Origin: Labrenzia sp. VG12
GTDB lineage: Bacteria; Pseudomonadota; Alphaproteobacteria; Rhizobiales; Stappiaceae
Direction: 5' to 3'
Length of the DNA stretch: 64,000 bases
NCBI RefSeq assembly: GCF_002237595.1
Contig: NZ_CP022529.1
Span: forward strand, 682,001 to 746,000
The notes below the pieces were generated by a model. It was not told the DNA's origin, made no database searches, and saw nothing but the letters and a program-made list of their open reading frames with translations. Shown here piece after piece: positions 17,795 to 27,518 of the stretch. Made by a program: the position numbers and the translations under genes. Position 1 is the first letter of the stretch; each line of letters begins with the position of its first letter.

Positions 17795-18205
17795 TCAGGT
17801 CTGGCTTTCTGAGCTTGGCGTATCCTCCGGCGTGACCAGACGACCTTCCTCGGCCTTGTAGAAATACTGGCTGGCAACCAGCCAGCCCTTCAAGGGGCGC
17901 AGGATCGGAATGCAGGTCAGGAGGATGAGAGGCAGGGTCGTGACCAGATGCACCCAATAGGGGGCGGTGAAGGCGATTTCCAGCCAGATGGCGAAGGCGA
18001 CCGCCGGCACGCAGCCGAAACAGATCACGAAAAAGGCCGGCCCGTCGGCCGGGTCGGCGAAGCTGTAGTCGAGGCCGCAATGGCTGCAGCCTTTCTTGAG
18101 CTTCAAAAATCCGTCGAAAATGCTGCCTTCGCCGCAGCGCGGGCAGCGGCCCCTGATGCCGGTCTGGATCGGCGGCAATTCGGGCCAGCTTTCAGATGTG
18201 CTCAT
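17795..18205 (-). CDS. DUF983 family membrane protein
   Basis: A 136-residue protein. A zinc-ribbon-like pair CPRCGEG and CSHCGLDY (residues about 21-46) is followed by two hydrophobic segments (about 56-105) and the signature PADGPAFFVICF typical of DUF983. ATG at 18205 is preferred over an in-frame upstream start because an AGGAAAGAG site lies before it. Function unknown; members are often near cytochrome oxidase or tRNA genes, but no such neighbour is present here. Confidence 0.82.
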   Translation of the reverse strand: MSTSESWPELPPIQTGIRGRCPRCGEGSIFDGFLKLKKGCSHCGLDYSFADPADGPAFFVICFGCVPAVAFAIWLEIAFTAPYWVHLVTTLPLILLTCIPILRPLKGWLVASQYFYKAEEGRLVTPEDTPSSESQT

Positions 18206-18362
18206 GAAACGCTCTTTCCTGCTCGGCGTCACACCTGCAACGCCGTTTTGGTGTCCAGTCAAAGAGTAAATGACTGGAAGTGATTGCAGTCAAAGATAGG
18301 CAAAAATTTCTCAAGCGCAAGCGGATTGACTGCGGCAGATTGCCGTCGTCATGTTAGCCGCT

Positions 18363-19757
18363 TCAGAAATAGGTGGCCGCCGACTGAGGCGGTGTTGCCA
18401 GCGTCGCGGCGATTGCATTGAGGGCCGTGTCGACCTGACCGCGGCTGACCGGTCCTCCAAAGCACAGGCGCACGGCATTCGGGGCCGGTCCACCGGCTGC
18501 AAAGGCATCGCCTTCGACCAGTCCGAAGGATTGCGCACGGACCTGGCTGACAAGCGCTGACGGGGTCCAGCCATTATCGAGATGTAGCCAGAGGTGGAAC
18601 CCGTCCGGATCGGCGTCGAAGCGATGGGCCTTCAGATGCCGTCTGGCGAGTGCCTGCCGTGCCGCACTTTCCTGCCGGATGTGTTGCAGCAGGGATTGGG
18701 CGGTGCCGTCCTCGATCCAGCGGGTGGCAAGAGCCGAAGTCAGGGGGGAAACCATGATGCTGGCGGTGCGCAGGGCCCGGTTGAACTGCCACGCGGCATT
18801 CTGGTCAGGCGCGATCACATGGGCGAGGCGCAGGCCGGCGCCCAGGCTCTTGGAAAGGGACCCGATATACCAGGTCAGGTCCGGAGCAAGGCTTGCGATG
18901 GGCGAAGGTTTTGCGCGGCCGAGCTGGCCGTAGGCATCGTCCTCCAGAATTGGCAGGCCCTGACGGCGGGTGACGGACACAAGCTCTAGCCGCCGCTCAT
19001 AAGGCACGGTGCGCGTGGTTGGATTGTTGAGCGTCGGATTGAGATAAAGCGCCTTCAGTCCGCCCTTGGTGCAGGCTGTCTCCAGTGCATCCGGGTCCGG
19101 CCCGTCCGCATCGGTGGGCAGGCCGACAAGCTCAAGTCCAAGCTGGGCGCAAAGGGAGCGGATCCCCGGATAGGTGATCGCTTCGCAGGCTATTCGGTCT
19201 CCCGGTCGGGTCAGCGTCGTCAGGGCGGCGGTCAGCGCGGCCTGTGCGCCCGGGGCGAACTGTATGTCTTCCGGTTGCGGTATGAGGCCAACGGTCTTGA
19301 GCCAGCGTTGCGCCATCTGACGGTCCGGGTCTGACGCGGAAAACGTCTGGTAACGCAACAGAGGTGCAAGATCGGTTGCCAGGGAAACGTAACTCTCCTG
19401 CATCCGCTCGCGTAGCTCGGCAGTGTCCGGCTCCGGCGGCAGGTTCATGGAGAAGTCGGCTGCCCGCTCGGTCAGACGGTTGTCCGTTTTGGCTGTTTTT
19501 GCCGGCGCCGCATCAGGGCCCGTGACAAAGGAGCCGCTACCAACCCGTGAGGCAATCAGACCGCGCCGCCGGGCTTCGGTATATCCGCGCGCAACGGTGG
19601 TGAAGTCGAGGCCCAGCCGTCCGGCGAGCTGACGCTGCGCCGGCAACTTGTCTCCCGGGGACAGGCGTCCCGATTTCAGATCCGCCTCGATGGCATCTGC
19701 AATGGCGATGTAGCGAGGAGCGTCGCTTGCGGCAAGGTCCGGGGACCAGAGTGTCAT
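18363..19757 (-). CDS. MocR/PdxR-type GntR regulator with aminotransferase domain
   Basis: A 464-residue fusion of a GntR winged helix (residues about 10-75: YIAIADAIEADLKSGRLSPGDKLPAQRQLAGRLGLDFTTVARGYTEARRRGLI) and a fold-type-I PLP aminotransferase domain. The PLP lysine is in YIGSLSKSLGAGLRLAH, with LEDDAYGQL as the pyridine-ring Asp region. Such regulators sense PLP or an amino-acid or amine ligand. ATG at 19757 is used; a TTG at 19775 in the same frame is less likely. A perfect dyad lies directly upstream of the ATG and could be an autoregulatory operator. The acetyltransferase and histidine decarboxylase genes lie on its divergent side. Confidence 0.88.
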   Translation of the reverse strand: MTLWSPDLAASDAPRYIAIADAIEADLKSGRLSPGDKLPAQRQLAGRLGLDFTTVARGYTEARRRGLIASRVGSGSFVTGPDAAPAKTAKTDNRLTERAADFSMNLPPEPDTAELRERMQESYVSLATDLAPLLRYQTFSASDPDRQMAQRWLKTVGLIPQPEDIQFAPGAQAALTAALTTLTRPGDRIACEAITYPGIRSLCAQLGLELVGLPTDADGPDPDALETACTKGGLKALYLNPTLNNPTTRTVPYERRLELVSVTRRQGLPILEDDAYGQLGRAKPSPIASLAPDLTWYIGSLSKSLGAGLRLAHVIAPDQNAAWQFNRALRTASIMVSPLTSALATRWIEDGTAQSLLQHIRQESAARQALARRHLKAHRFDADPDGFHLWLHLDNGWTPSALVSQVRAQSFGLVEGDAFAAGGPAPNAVRLCFGGPVSRGQVDTALNAIAATLATPPQSAATYF

Positions 19758-20058
19758 ACCGTGTCTCAATTTCAAAATTGAATGGATAATTGACTGTATA
19801 TCTGAAACAGATGATTGTCGTCAATGGTCTGGGTAAACAGCCCGTTCGCGGTTGAAAGGTGGTTTTTCCTTCTCGGTCTTTGCCCTGTCTCCCATTTGAC
19901 CTGGAGGGGATGCCTTTGAAGTTGCCCCTTGGGAGATTTCGCGAGTAGACGTGCGCCTCATATGGTGGGCTGGTCCACAAGGTCTTGGCAAACTGGTTCT
20001 TTTCGGGGTGCCGGTGTCCTAGTAGACAGGGTTTGAACCGCTTAGCCCGGAGGGCAAG
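19758..20058. other. Divergent MocR/GNAT intergenic region
   Basis: About 300 bp. AT-rich near 19765-19820 with a perfect dyad and the likely promoter of the regulator; the rest shows no ORF or repeat that I recognise. Confidence 0.4.
19767..19780. promoter_or_regulatory. Dyad upstream of MocR-type regulator
   Basis: Perfect inverted repeat CAATTT-ca-AAATTG ending 10 bp upstream of the regulator ATG. Its position fits an autoregulatory operator, but AT-rich dyads arise easily. Confidence 0.35.
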
Positions 20059-20736
20059 GTGCACGACGATCTCAGCCAATGGACAGCCCGCAACCGGCCG
20101 GAACGCCGGCGCTTTGACGGCCGCTATGTAATCCTCGAACCGCTGGACCCTGCACGTCATGGTGCACAGCTTTTCGAGGCCTCCAGCGTTGCCGATGCGG
20201 ATCAGCGTTTTAAATGGCTGCCCGAGTATCCTCCCGCGTCCAAGGCCGAGTTTCAGTCCTGGCTAGAGGAAAAGGCAACCAGCGAAGACCCGCTGTTTTT
20301 TGCCGTGATCGACAAGGCCACGGGCAAAGTGGCTGGCCGGCAGACCCTGATGCGGATCGACGAGGCCAATGGCGCGATCGAGATCGGCAATATCTACTGG
20401 GGGCCGTTGATTGCCCGCACCCGGGCGGCGACCGAAGCGTTGTACCTGTTCATGAAATACGCTTTCGACGATCTGGAGTACCGCCGCTTTGAGTGGAAGT
20501 GCAACAACGACAATGCCCCCTCCAGAAAAGCCGCGCAGCGGTTCGGCTTTCAGGAAGAAGGCGTCTTTCGCCAGCACCTGGTGGTAAAGGGGCAGAACCG
20601 CGATACGGCCTGGTTTTCCGTGATCGACAAGGAATGGCCGGGGCTCAAGGCGGGTTATGAAGCCTGGCTCGCACCGGATAATTTTGACGCCGAGGGTGGT
20701 CAGATACGCCGTCTTGCCGACTGTATCGACCTTTAA
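20059..20736 (+). CDS. GNAT acetyltransferase (RimJ/RimL-like)
   Basis: A 225-residue N-acetyltransferase of the RimJ/RimL/SpeG-like branch. Conserved segments are YVILEPLDPARHGAQLFEAS near the N-terminus, AIEIGNIYWGPLIARTRAATEAL as the acetyl-CoA-loop region and RRFEWKCNNDNAPSRKAAQRFGFQEEGVFRQH near the C-terminus. GTG start at 20059 follows a cggaggg ribosome site. The substrate is not readable; an amine or a protein N-terminus are both possible. It lies 164 bp upstream of the histidine decarboxylase gene on the same strand. Confidence 0.87.
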   Translation: MHDDLSQWTARNRPERRRFDGRYVILEPLDPARHGAQLFEASSVADADQRFKWLPEYPPASKAEFQSWLEEKATSEDPLFFAVIDKATGKVAGRQTLMRIDEANGAIEIGNIYWGPLIARTRAATEALYLFMKYAFDDLEYRRFEWKCNNDNAPSRKAAQRFGFQEEGVFRQHLVVKGQNRDTAWFSVIDKEWPGLKAGYEAWLAPDNFDAEGGQIRRLADCIDL

Positions 20737-20900
20737 GCGGTGTCGCCTTGGAGCCCTGATTGAGATCGATTAAATTAAAGGTGGTGTGTCTAAAATTATG
20801 AAACGATAAATTGCAGATCCTCTCCGTCAGGTGTTTAATGGTTTGAAACCGAGAGTTTCGCGCTGTCATCGCAAGGCGCGTTGTTTCAGGGGAGGGGCAC

Positions 20901-21776
20901 ATGCGCAAGACCATTTCCACCATCGATCGCACGGCCATCAGCGGCTATCCGAATTTCTGTGACGGTTACGCCCGTCCGGGGAATACCGGCAACGGCTATG
21001 TCTCGGTAGTGAAGGTTGCGACGGGGACCGTTGAAAAGACGGATGATTTTCTTCTTGATGGCATCGTCGCCTATGATCGGGCGGAGGCCAATGATGCCTA
21101 TATCGGCCAGATCAACATGGAGACGGCGTCTTCCTTTTGCGGCATAGCCGGCAATGTCTGGGGTTACGATCTTGCCTATAACAGCGCGCTCAACACGCTG
21201 CAGCCGATGTTCACCGTCAAACAGTATGACGGCACCGATCTGCCGGTGTTCAATGCCGGTCCCCTGATCGATGCCGGCATGTCCCTGTTCGGAACGGAGC
21301 CGCATCGCCGGTTTCCGCCGGCGCCGGGTGCACATGTCATCTGTGCCAACAAGAGCACAACCAATTCAAGGCCGCTCACCGGCGCGCCGGACCCGGCCAG
21401 GAACGAAGCCTACGGTGTCTGGTGCTACATCGCTCTGTCGATCACCCGGGACCGTTACAACTCGGCGGATCTTTTCATCGAGGATGCCGGAACCTGGACC
21501 GAAAATGACGATCCGGCCGCCCTGGAAGCTTATCTGGAAGACCATCAGCGGTCCGTTGCCTGGAGTATTGTGGCCTGTGGCAAGGACCAGTCGGTGCTCT
21601 ACGACCGGACGTTCTTGTCCTATGCCTATGTGATCATGCGGCCCGGCTTTGTCGGCACGGCCCTGACCGTTGCCCCCTATGTCACGCTGGCCCAACGGGC
21701 AGTTCCACCCTCCGGCTTCAACACGCTTTACGACATGACACTGGCCGACTGGGAGCAGGCGGTCGGATTTGCCTGA
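20901..21776 (+). CDS. hdcA: Pyruvoyl-dependent histidine decarboxylase proenzyme
   Basis: Converts L-histidine to histamine and CO2 using a pyruvoyl group made by self-cleavage of the chain. 291 residues against about 310 in the Lactobacillus 30a enzyme. The cleavage site is Ser77-Ser78 in INMETASSFCG, matching Ser81-Ser82 of the reference. Around it the sequence follows the family closely: GNGYV, LDGIVAYDRAEANDAYIGQIN (Tyr58-Asp59, equivalent to the Tyr62-Asp63 substrate site), GTEPHRRFPPAPG, ANK, YGVW, LFIEDAG (Phe192 and Glu194, equivalent to Phe195 and catalytic Glu197) and AYVIMRPG near the C-terminus. Comparison is from memory of the Lactobacillus sequence. No histidine/histamine antiporter or hisS is adjacent, unlike Gram-positive hdc clusters. 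It has its own AT-rich leader at 20740-20900. Confidence 0.92.
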   Translation: MRKTISTIDRTAISGYPNFCDGYARPGNTGNGYVSVVKVATGTVEKTDDFLLDGIVAYDRAEANDAYIGQINMETASSFCGIAGNVWGYDLAYNSALNTLQPMFTVKQYDGTDLPVFNAGPLIDAGMSLFGTEPHRRFPPAPGAHVICANKSTTNSRPLTGAPDPARNEAYGVWCYIALSITRDRYNSADLFIEDAGTWTENDDPAALEAYLEDHQRSVAWSIVACGKDQSVLYDRTFLSYAYVIMRPGFVGTALTVAPYVTLAQRAVPPSGFNTLYDMTLADWEQAVGFA

Positions 21777-21825
21777 CGTATGAGACGGCTGGCTGCCGCA
21801 GGGTGTTACTTGTTATCGACGCATG

Positions 21826-22488
21826 TCACTTGGCCACCATCTCCGCGAACCTCACGGCCGACGCGACACCGTCGATCACCGGAACCTGGAACCTGGTTGT
21901 CAGGTCGGCGGCAAGATCTGCCATACCGGCGCAACCCAGGGCGATAGCGCCAACGCCGTCCATCCGAAGGGCCGTTGCAATCTCGGCTTCAATGCGTTGG
22001 CGTGCATCGCTGTTCGGGTCTTCCAGCTCCAGAACCGGCACATCCGAAGCACGCACACGGGCGCAGCGGGGGGCAAGACCGACGCGTTGCAGATTGCCTT
22101 CCAGAACGGGCACGGAGACAGGCAACGTGGTGACGACCGAAAATCTCGGCGCAGCGACGGACGCAACGTGATAGGCCGCCTCGCCAATGCCGACCACGGG
22201 AACAGGTGACCTGGCCTTCAGATCGAACAGGCCCGTGTCGTCGAAACAGGCGATGATGACGGCGCTGATGCTTTGATCCGTCTCCAGTGTTCGGTCGAAC
22301 AAGACGTTGAGCCCGGGCAGGGCGGCGGCGCCGTCGGCCGCGCCCTGAATGGCTGCCGGTCCCTGCAGCGGATTGATGGCCGTAATCCGGGTGCCAGGAC
22401 CGGCTGCGGCACGAGCAGCGGCCGCAATCTTGTTCGTCATCGACGCCGTTGTGTTCGGGTTGATGACGAGAATGTGGGTCTCCTTCAT
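21826..22488 (-). CDS. Hydantoin/Asp-Glu racemase family protein
   Basis: A 220-residue cofactor-independent racemase of the Asp/Glu/hydantoin (HyuE/DCG1) family. The two catalytic cysteines are Cys81 in VIIACFDDTG and Cys186 in ALGCAGMA. The N-terminus VINPNTTASMTNKI is the typical phosphate-like ligand loop. It is the last gene of the ABC importer operon, 8 nt after the second permease gene, which suggests that the imported compound or its product is the substrate (inference): an amino acid, hydantoin or ureido compound. Confidence 0.88.
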   Translation of the reverse strand: MKETHILVINPNTTASMTNKIAAAARAAAGPGTRITAINPLQGPAAIQGAADGAAALPGLNVLFDRTLETDQSISAVIIACFDDTGLFDLKARSPVPVVGIGEAAYHVASVAAPRFSVVTTLPVSVPVLEGNLQRVGLAPRCARVRASDVPVLELEDPNSDARQRIEAEIATALRMDGVGAIALGCAGMADLAADLTTRFQVPVIDGVASAVRFAEMVAK

Positions 22489-22496
22489 GGCCAGCC

Positions 22497-23336
<840 letters not shown>

Positions 23337-23676
23337 GGTTCATGGCCTTATCTGTGAGCAGCAGAGGAGCGCCGATTTGAGGCAGACAGGAATTACGAAG
23401 AAACCAGGCACTTGCGGGCCTTCCGGTGTCACCCCGGACAAGCGAAGCGCACAGCCGGGGCCTACTTTCAAGTTTGCCTGGCAAGGCTTTCGAGATTTTG
23501 CTCCATCGCTGCAGCACCAAAAGTGCGATCTGGAAGCGAGTGGGCCCCGGGTCTCCCTTTGGTCGCCCGGGGTGACACTGAGATCTTGCGCGCATGGACT
23601 GGTTGAGAGAGACCCACGGCGCTCGGTCTTGATGACAAGAAAGGCCTTTCAGCTTGTGATACTGGCTCCTCATACC
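23337..23676. other. Intergenic region holding repeat copy 1
   Basis: 340 bp between the two permease genes of one operon, unusually long. Most of it is a double-hairpin repeat (23426-23578); no gene is seen in the remainder. Confidence 0.6.
23426..23578. repeat. Double-hairpin dispersed repeat, copy 1
   Basis: Ends are a perfect 12-bp inverted repeat GTGTCACCCCGG / CCGGGGTGACAC. Each arm also folds on itself (ccccgg...ccggggcc and ggccccggg...cccgggg), so the unit is two outward REP-like hairpins. The arm text (cggacaagcgaagcgca) is of a kind I know as common in alphaproteobacterial intergenic DNA. A 154-bp second copy lies at 24704-24857. Confidence 0.8.
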
Positions 23677-24621
23677 TCAAAGCTCCTTCCGGATGTCGAC
23701 AAAGCGCAGCAGGATCGAGATCACCAGAAGCACGGTGATGAGGAGGATGACGGCGGTTGCAGCCGCGGATGGATATTGCAGAAGCGCGATGTCATTGGAG
23801 ATCAGGCGGCCCACATTGGCCGATTGGCTGCCGGACATGAAACGCACGGTGATGAAATCGCCCATCACAAGTGTCACCACGAAGATCGATCCGATCATGA
23901 TGCCTGGCTTGGTGAGCGGGATGATCACATTGGTGAGCGTCTGCAGTCCGGACGCGCCATTGTCATAGGCGGCCTCGATCAACGATTTGTCGATGCGCAT
24001 CATCGTGTTGAAGATCGGAACCACCATGAACAACGTGTAGAGGTGGACGAAGGCCAGGATCACCGAGAAATCGGAAAAGAGCAGCCAATCCAGCGGCTCG
24101 TCGATCACACCCATGGAAATCAGCGTCGAATTGGCAATGCCGTTGCGGCCCAGAAACGGGATCCAGGAGATCATCCGGATAATGTTGGAAGTCCAGAACG
24201 GGATCGTGCACAGAAGAAAAAGAACGATCTGCCAGGTCAGCGTCCTGACATGAAACGCCAGGAAATAGGCAACCGTGAATCCGATCGCCAGCGTAAGCGC
24301 CCAGGTGATCAGCGCATATTTGATGGTGTTGAAAAACACCTGGTAGGTGACCGGTGACGTCAGCAGGAATTCATAATTGTCGAACTGGAATGCCGGATAG
24401 ATGGAAAATTCCGTTGCGCCCCAGAAACTGACCACCACGATCATTGCAATAGGCAGGACCAGAAAGAAAAACAGCACCAGAGTGAGCGGCAGCGACAGCA
24501 GCCAGCCGGACAGCGCATCGGACAGACGGTGCAGGCCAAAAGAGGGGTTCTCCTTTGTTGGCCGGACCGGCTCAACAGCCGTGCTGTCCTTGTGCAGGAA
24601 GAGATGCGTCTGGTCCGTCAT
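23677..24621 (-). CDS. ABC importer permease, PotB type
   Basis: A 314-residue permease with about six membrane segments. The first is LPLTLVLFFFLVLPIAMIVV, and the EAA loop EAAYDNGASGLQTLTNVIIPLTKPGI is near residue 220. ATG at 24621 is used; the longer frame upstream would read through repeat DNA and has no signal of being coding. It follows the solute-binding protein gene after a 374-bp gap with repeat copy 2. It is the PotB-like partner of the PotC-like permease downstream. Confidence 0.9.
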   Translation of the reverse strand: MTDQTHLFLHKDSTAVEPVRPTKENPSFGLHRLSDALSGWLLSLPLTLVLFFFLVLPIAMIVVVSFWGATEFSIYPAFQFDNYEFLLTSPVTYQVFFNTIKYALITWALTLAIGFTVAYFLAFHVRTLTWQIVLFLLCTIPFWTSNIIRMISWIPFLGRNGIANSTLISMGVIDEPLDWLLFSDFSVILAFVHLYTLFMVVPIFNTMMRIDKSLIEAAYDNGASGLQTLTNVIIPLTKPGIMIGSIFVVTLVMGDFITVRFMSGSQSANVGRLISNDIALLQYPSAAATAVILLITVLLVISILLRFVDIRKEL

Positions 24622-24995
24622 GTGTTTCTGGCCTGAATGAGGGGCAGGGTGGAGACAACACCAAGGGCGGGTTTGGGCTGGCTGCAGCGCTTGCGCCTCG
24701 CTGGTGTCACCACGGACAAGCGCAGCGCAGATCCGGGGCCTGTTCGCAGGCCTGCTTGCTGAAGCCGGGGAGATATTCCCGACGCGTGACATGCAAACCG
24801 CCTGCTCTTTGGAAACGAGTGGGCCCCGGGTCTCGCTCCGCTCGCCCGGGGTGACACTGGCATTTGCAGGTGCGTTATCGCGGCAAGCGAAGCGCCGAAA
24901 CAGGGAGAGTTGCCGTCCACGAACACGGAAATATCCTTCGTCTTTGACTGAAAGCTCCGGGGAGTGCCTCCCCGGAGCCTGGCCTAGGTTCACCC
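24622..24995. other. Intergenic region holding repeat copy 2
   Basis: 374 bp between the binding-protein gene and the first permease gene. It contains repeat copy 2 (24704-24857) and no gene that I recognise. The long gap may separate high-level expression of the binding protein from the permeases. Confidence 0.55.
24704..24857. repeat. Double-hairpin dispersed repeat, copy 2
   Basis: Same architecture and nearly the same length as copy 1 (154 vs 153 bp). Ends GTGTCACCACGG / CCGGGGTGACAC; shared blocks include ggacaagcg.agcgca, ccggggcct and gagtgggccccgggtctc near the right arm. The middle sequence differs more between copies, as expected for a loop. Confidence 0.8.
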
Positions 24996-26288
24996 TCAGG
25001 CGGCGATGAACTCGTTCCACTTGCGAACCATGTACTGGTTCTCGTCCATGACCGCGTTCCAGCAGGCAACCGCGCCCATGCGTTCCAGGAACGAGCCGCC
25101 GTCACGGGTGTCACCGGCCTTGGCCAGGACGTCGCCGAACGGACTTGTGATGTCGCCGGTGGCCTGCTTGCCTTCGAACCAGTAGCCCCACTCGTTCTCG
25201 TCCATGTAATTCTTGGAGGTCTCCGGCACGGCTGAGTAATAGCCCTGGCGCATCAGGAAGCCGCCGACCCAGCCGTCGAGGTACCAGTTGATGTACTCAT
25301 ACGCGGCTTCGAGCTCGAGGCCGGACAGGCTCTTGGACAGGCCGATGCCGCCGCCCCAGGAGCGATAACCTTCCTTGAGCGGCTGGTAGACGCAGGGAAT
25401 ACCGCGCGATTTGACGGCGGTGATGGCGGGCGACCACATCGACTGGATCACGACTTCGCCTGAAGCCATCAGGTTGACGCTCTCGTCGAAGGTTTTCCAG
25501 AAAGCGCGGAACTGGCCGTTCTTTTTCGCCTCGGTAAAGATCGCCATGGTCTTGTCGATCTCTTCGCGGGTCATGTTGCCCTTGTCGCCATACTGGATCT
25601 CGCCCATGGCCTCGCAGACCATGGCCGCGTCCATGATGCCGATGGAAGAGATGTCGAGAATGGACGCCTTGCCCTTGAATTCTGGGTTCAGCAATTCGGT
25701 CCAGCTTGAGATCGGGCGTCCGATCAGGTCCGGACGGATGCCGAGTGTGTCGGCATTGTAGATGGTCGGGATCAGGGTCATCCAGCCGGTCTCTTCGCCG
25801 GCGAATGTCTTGCCATCCGGTCCGTCCACAAATCCGACCGTATGCGGAGCGGTGCCTTGCGCGATATTCGACTCCGGCGTCAGTTTGCCGCTTTTGAAGA
25901 TGCCGACGATCTTGTCGTAATTCTTGATCTTGCTGGTATCCATCGCCTGAAGATTGCCCGTCGGCCAGACCTTTTTGCAGATCCAGTATTCGATGTCGGC
26001 AATGTCGAAACTGTCAGGCTGGGTGGCGGCGCGTTGGGTGACGGCATCACTGTCGAGTGCGGTCATCTCGAGCGTGAAGCCAAGGTCTTCCTTCACCTTC
26101 TGAGCGACTTCATTGAGGTTCGAGACACCGGTGCCGAACTGGCGCAGGGTCACATCCTTGATGTTCTGTGCCCAGATGGTCGGAAAACCGGTGATTGCGC
26201 CGGAGCCCATGGCTGCGCCGGTGACGGCAGCGCCGCCCTTGAGTAGAGTCCGACGGCTGAGGCCGCTCTTGGTCTGCGTGTTTGTCAT
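24996..26288 (-). CDS. Tat-exported polyamine-type solute-binding protein
   Basis: Extracellular solute-binding protein (SBP_bac family, PotD/PotF-like) of 430 residues. The N-terminus has a twin-arginine motif SRRTLLKGG at residues 10-18 followed by an Ala/Gly-rich hydrophobic stretch ending near IWA-Q, so it should be exported folded. It delivers ligand to the permease pair encoded downstream. The ligand is not certain: the family handles spermidine, putrescine and some amino-acid derivatives. It lies 65 nt downstream of the ATPase gene. Confidence 0.9.
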   Translation of the reverse strand: MTNTQTKSGLSRRTLLKGGAAVTGAAMGSGAITGFPTIWAQNIKDVTLRQFGTGVSNLNEVAQKVKEDLGFTLEMTALDSDAVTQRAATQPDSFDIADIEYWICKKVWPTGNLQAMDTSKIKNYDKIVGIFKSGKLTPESNIAQGTAPHTVGFVDGPDGKTFAGEETGWMTLIPTIYNADTLGIRPDLIGRPISSWTELLNPEFKGKASILDISSIGIMDAAMVCEAMGEIQYGDKGNMTREEIDKTMAIFTEAKKNGQFRAFWKTFDESVNLMASGEVVIQSMWSPAITAVKSRGIPCVYQPLKEGYRSWGGGIGLSKSLSGLELEAAYEYINWYLDGWVGGFLMRQGYYSAVPETSKNYMDENEWGYWFEGKQATGDITSPFGDVLAKAGDTRDGGSFLERMGAVACWNAVMDENQYMVRKWNEFIAA

Positions 26289-26353
26289 CTGTCCTGCTCC
26301 TGTTCCCCTCTGGAGGTATGACTGGCTGCGGGTGCAGCCGTTTAGGGCAGCTG

Positions 26354-27346
26354 TCAGGCTGCCAGCTCGTGCGCGTCTTCCGGTTTCCAGCTGAGGAAAA
26401 CGGTCGCTCCGATTTCGATTGGATCTTCGAAGAAAGTCTGGTCCGACAGCGCTGCCGTCAGATCTCCGGCGCCGCCTGCATCCAGGGCAAGGTTGACGGT
26501 GGCTCCCAGATATTCGACGTCCCGAACACTTGCGGTCAGCAAAGCCTTGGTGTCGGCGTCCGCCTTTTTCACCGTCAGCCGGTCGGCGCGCAGCGCAACA
26601 GCGGTTCCCTGTTGCTGCAAGACGTTGTGACCGCCGATAAAGCGGGCGACGAATTCCGTTGCCGGTGCATTGAAGATGTCGCGCGGGCTGCCGGATTGCT
26701 CGATCCGTCCATCGTTCATCACGATGATGTCGTCCGCCAGGGCCAACGCCTCTTCCTGGCTATGGGTGACGTGAACAAAGGAAATGCCGAGTTCCCGCTG
26801 CAGTTTTTTCAGTTCAAGTCGCATCTTGATGCGCAAGAACGGGTCAAGGGCCGACAGCGGTTCATCCAGCAGAAGGACGGAAGGTTCCGTTATGAGGGCA
26901 CGGGCCAGGGCGACACGTTGCTGCTGACCGCCCGACAACTGACCCGGCAGGCGTTCGCCGAAACTGTCCATGTCGACTAGCTGAAGGAGCTGATGTGCCT
27001 TTTTCAGGCGGACAGACTTTGCCACTCCCTTCATCTTCTGGGAGAAGGCCACGTTGTCGAGCACGTTGAGATGCGGGAAGAGCGCGTAGTTCTGAAACAT
27101 CATTGCCGTTCCCCGCCGCGCCGGCGGCAGGTCGGTGATGTTGGCCCTTCCCATCAGGATGTCGCCGGAGGACACGCTCTCGTGCCCGGCAATCATCCGC
27201 AGGGTCGAGGACTTTCCGCAGCCGGACGGGCCCAGGAGGCAGGAATAGGTCCCGGCGACAAACTTGTGATCGATCGCGTCGACGGCGATCGTGTCACCAT
27301 ATGTCTTGGTGGCCGCAACAAGTTCCAGGTCCATGGACTTGACCAT
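26354..27346 (-). CDS. ABC importer ATPase, PotA type
   Basis: A 330-residue ATPase with Walker A GPSGCGKSS (about 39-47), signature LSGGQQQRVALARAL, Walker B VLLLDEPLSALD and H-loop VTHSQEEAL. A C-terminal TOBE-like regulatory domain extends from about residue 240. First gene of the minus-strand operon ATPase - binding protein - permease - permease - racemase, and divergent from the GntR regulator, with the probable shared control region at 27347-27600. Confidence 0.92.
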   Translation of the reverse strand: MVKSMDLELVAATKTYGDTIAVDAIDHKFVAGTYSCLLGPSGCGKSSTLRMIAGHESVSSGDILMGRANITDLPPARRGTAMMFQNYALFPHLNVLDNVAFSQKMKGVAKSVRLKKAHQLLQLVDMDSFGERLPGQLSGGQQQRVALARALITEPSVLLLDEPLSALDPFLRIKMRLELKKLQRELGISFVHVTHSQEEALALADDIIVMNDGRIEQSGSPRDIFNAPATEFVARFIGGHNVLQQQGTAVALRADRLTVKKADADTKALLTASVRDVEYLGATVNLALDAGGAGDLTAALSDQTFFEDPIEIGATVFLSWKPEDAHELAA

Positions 27347-27518
27347 CTCCGGAGATCTCCTTCAACAAACTGGGTTTGCATGAAGATCAGCAAGCAGCGT
27401 GCCAAGGAGCAAAAGTGGCTGAATTCCGCGGAACCTTGGGAATCGGAGGGGGGAGATGAGCAATTGTATCGGTGAGAGTGCACAATAAAGCAGCAAATAA
27501 AATACGCTTTGATTAATT

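Noticed and set aside
23677..25020. Long N-terminal extension of the PotB-type permease (447 residues)
   Set aside because: The extra 133 residues translate the intergenic repeat; a normal permease start exists at 24621.
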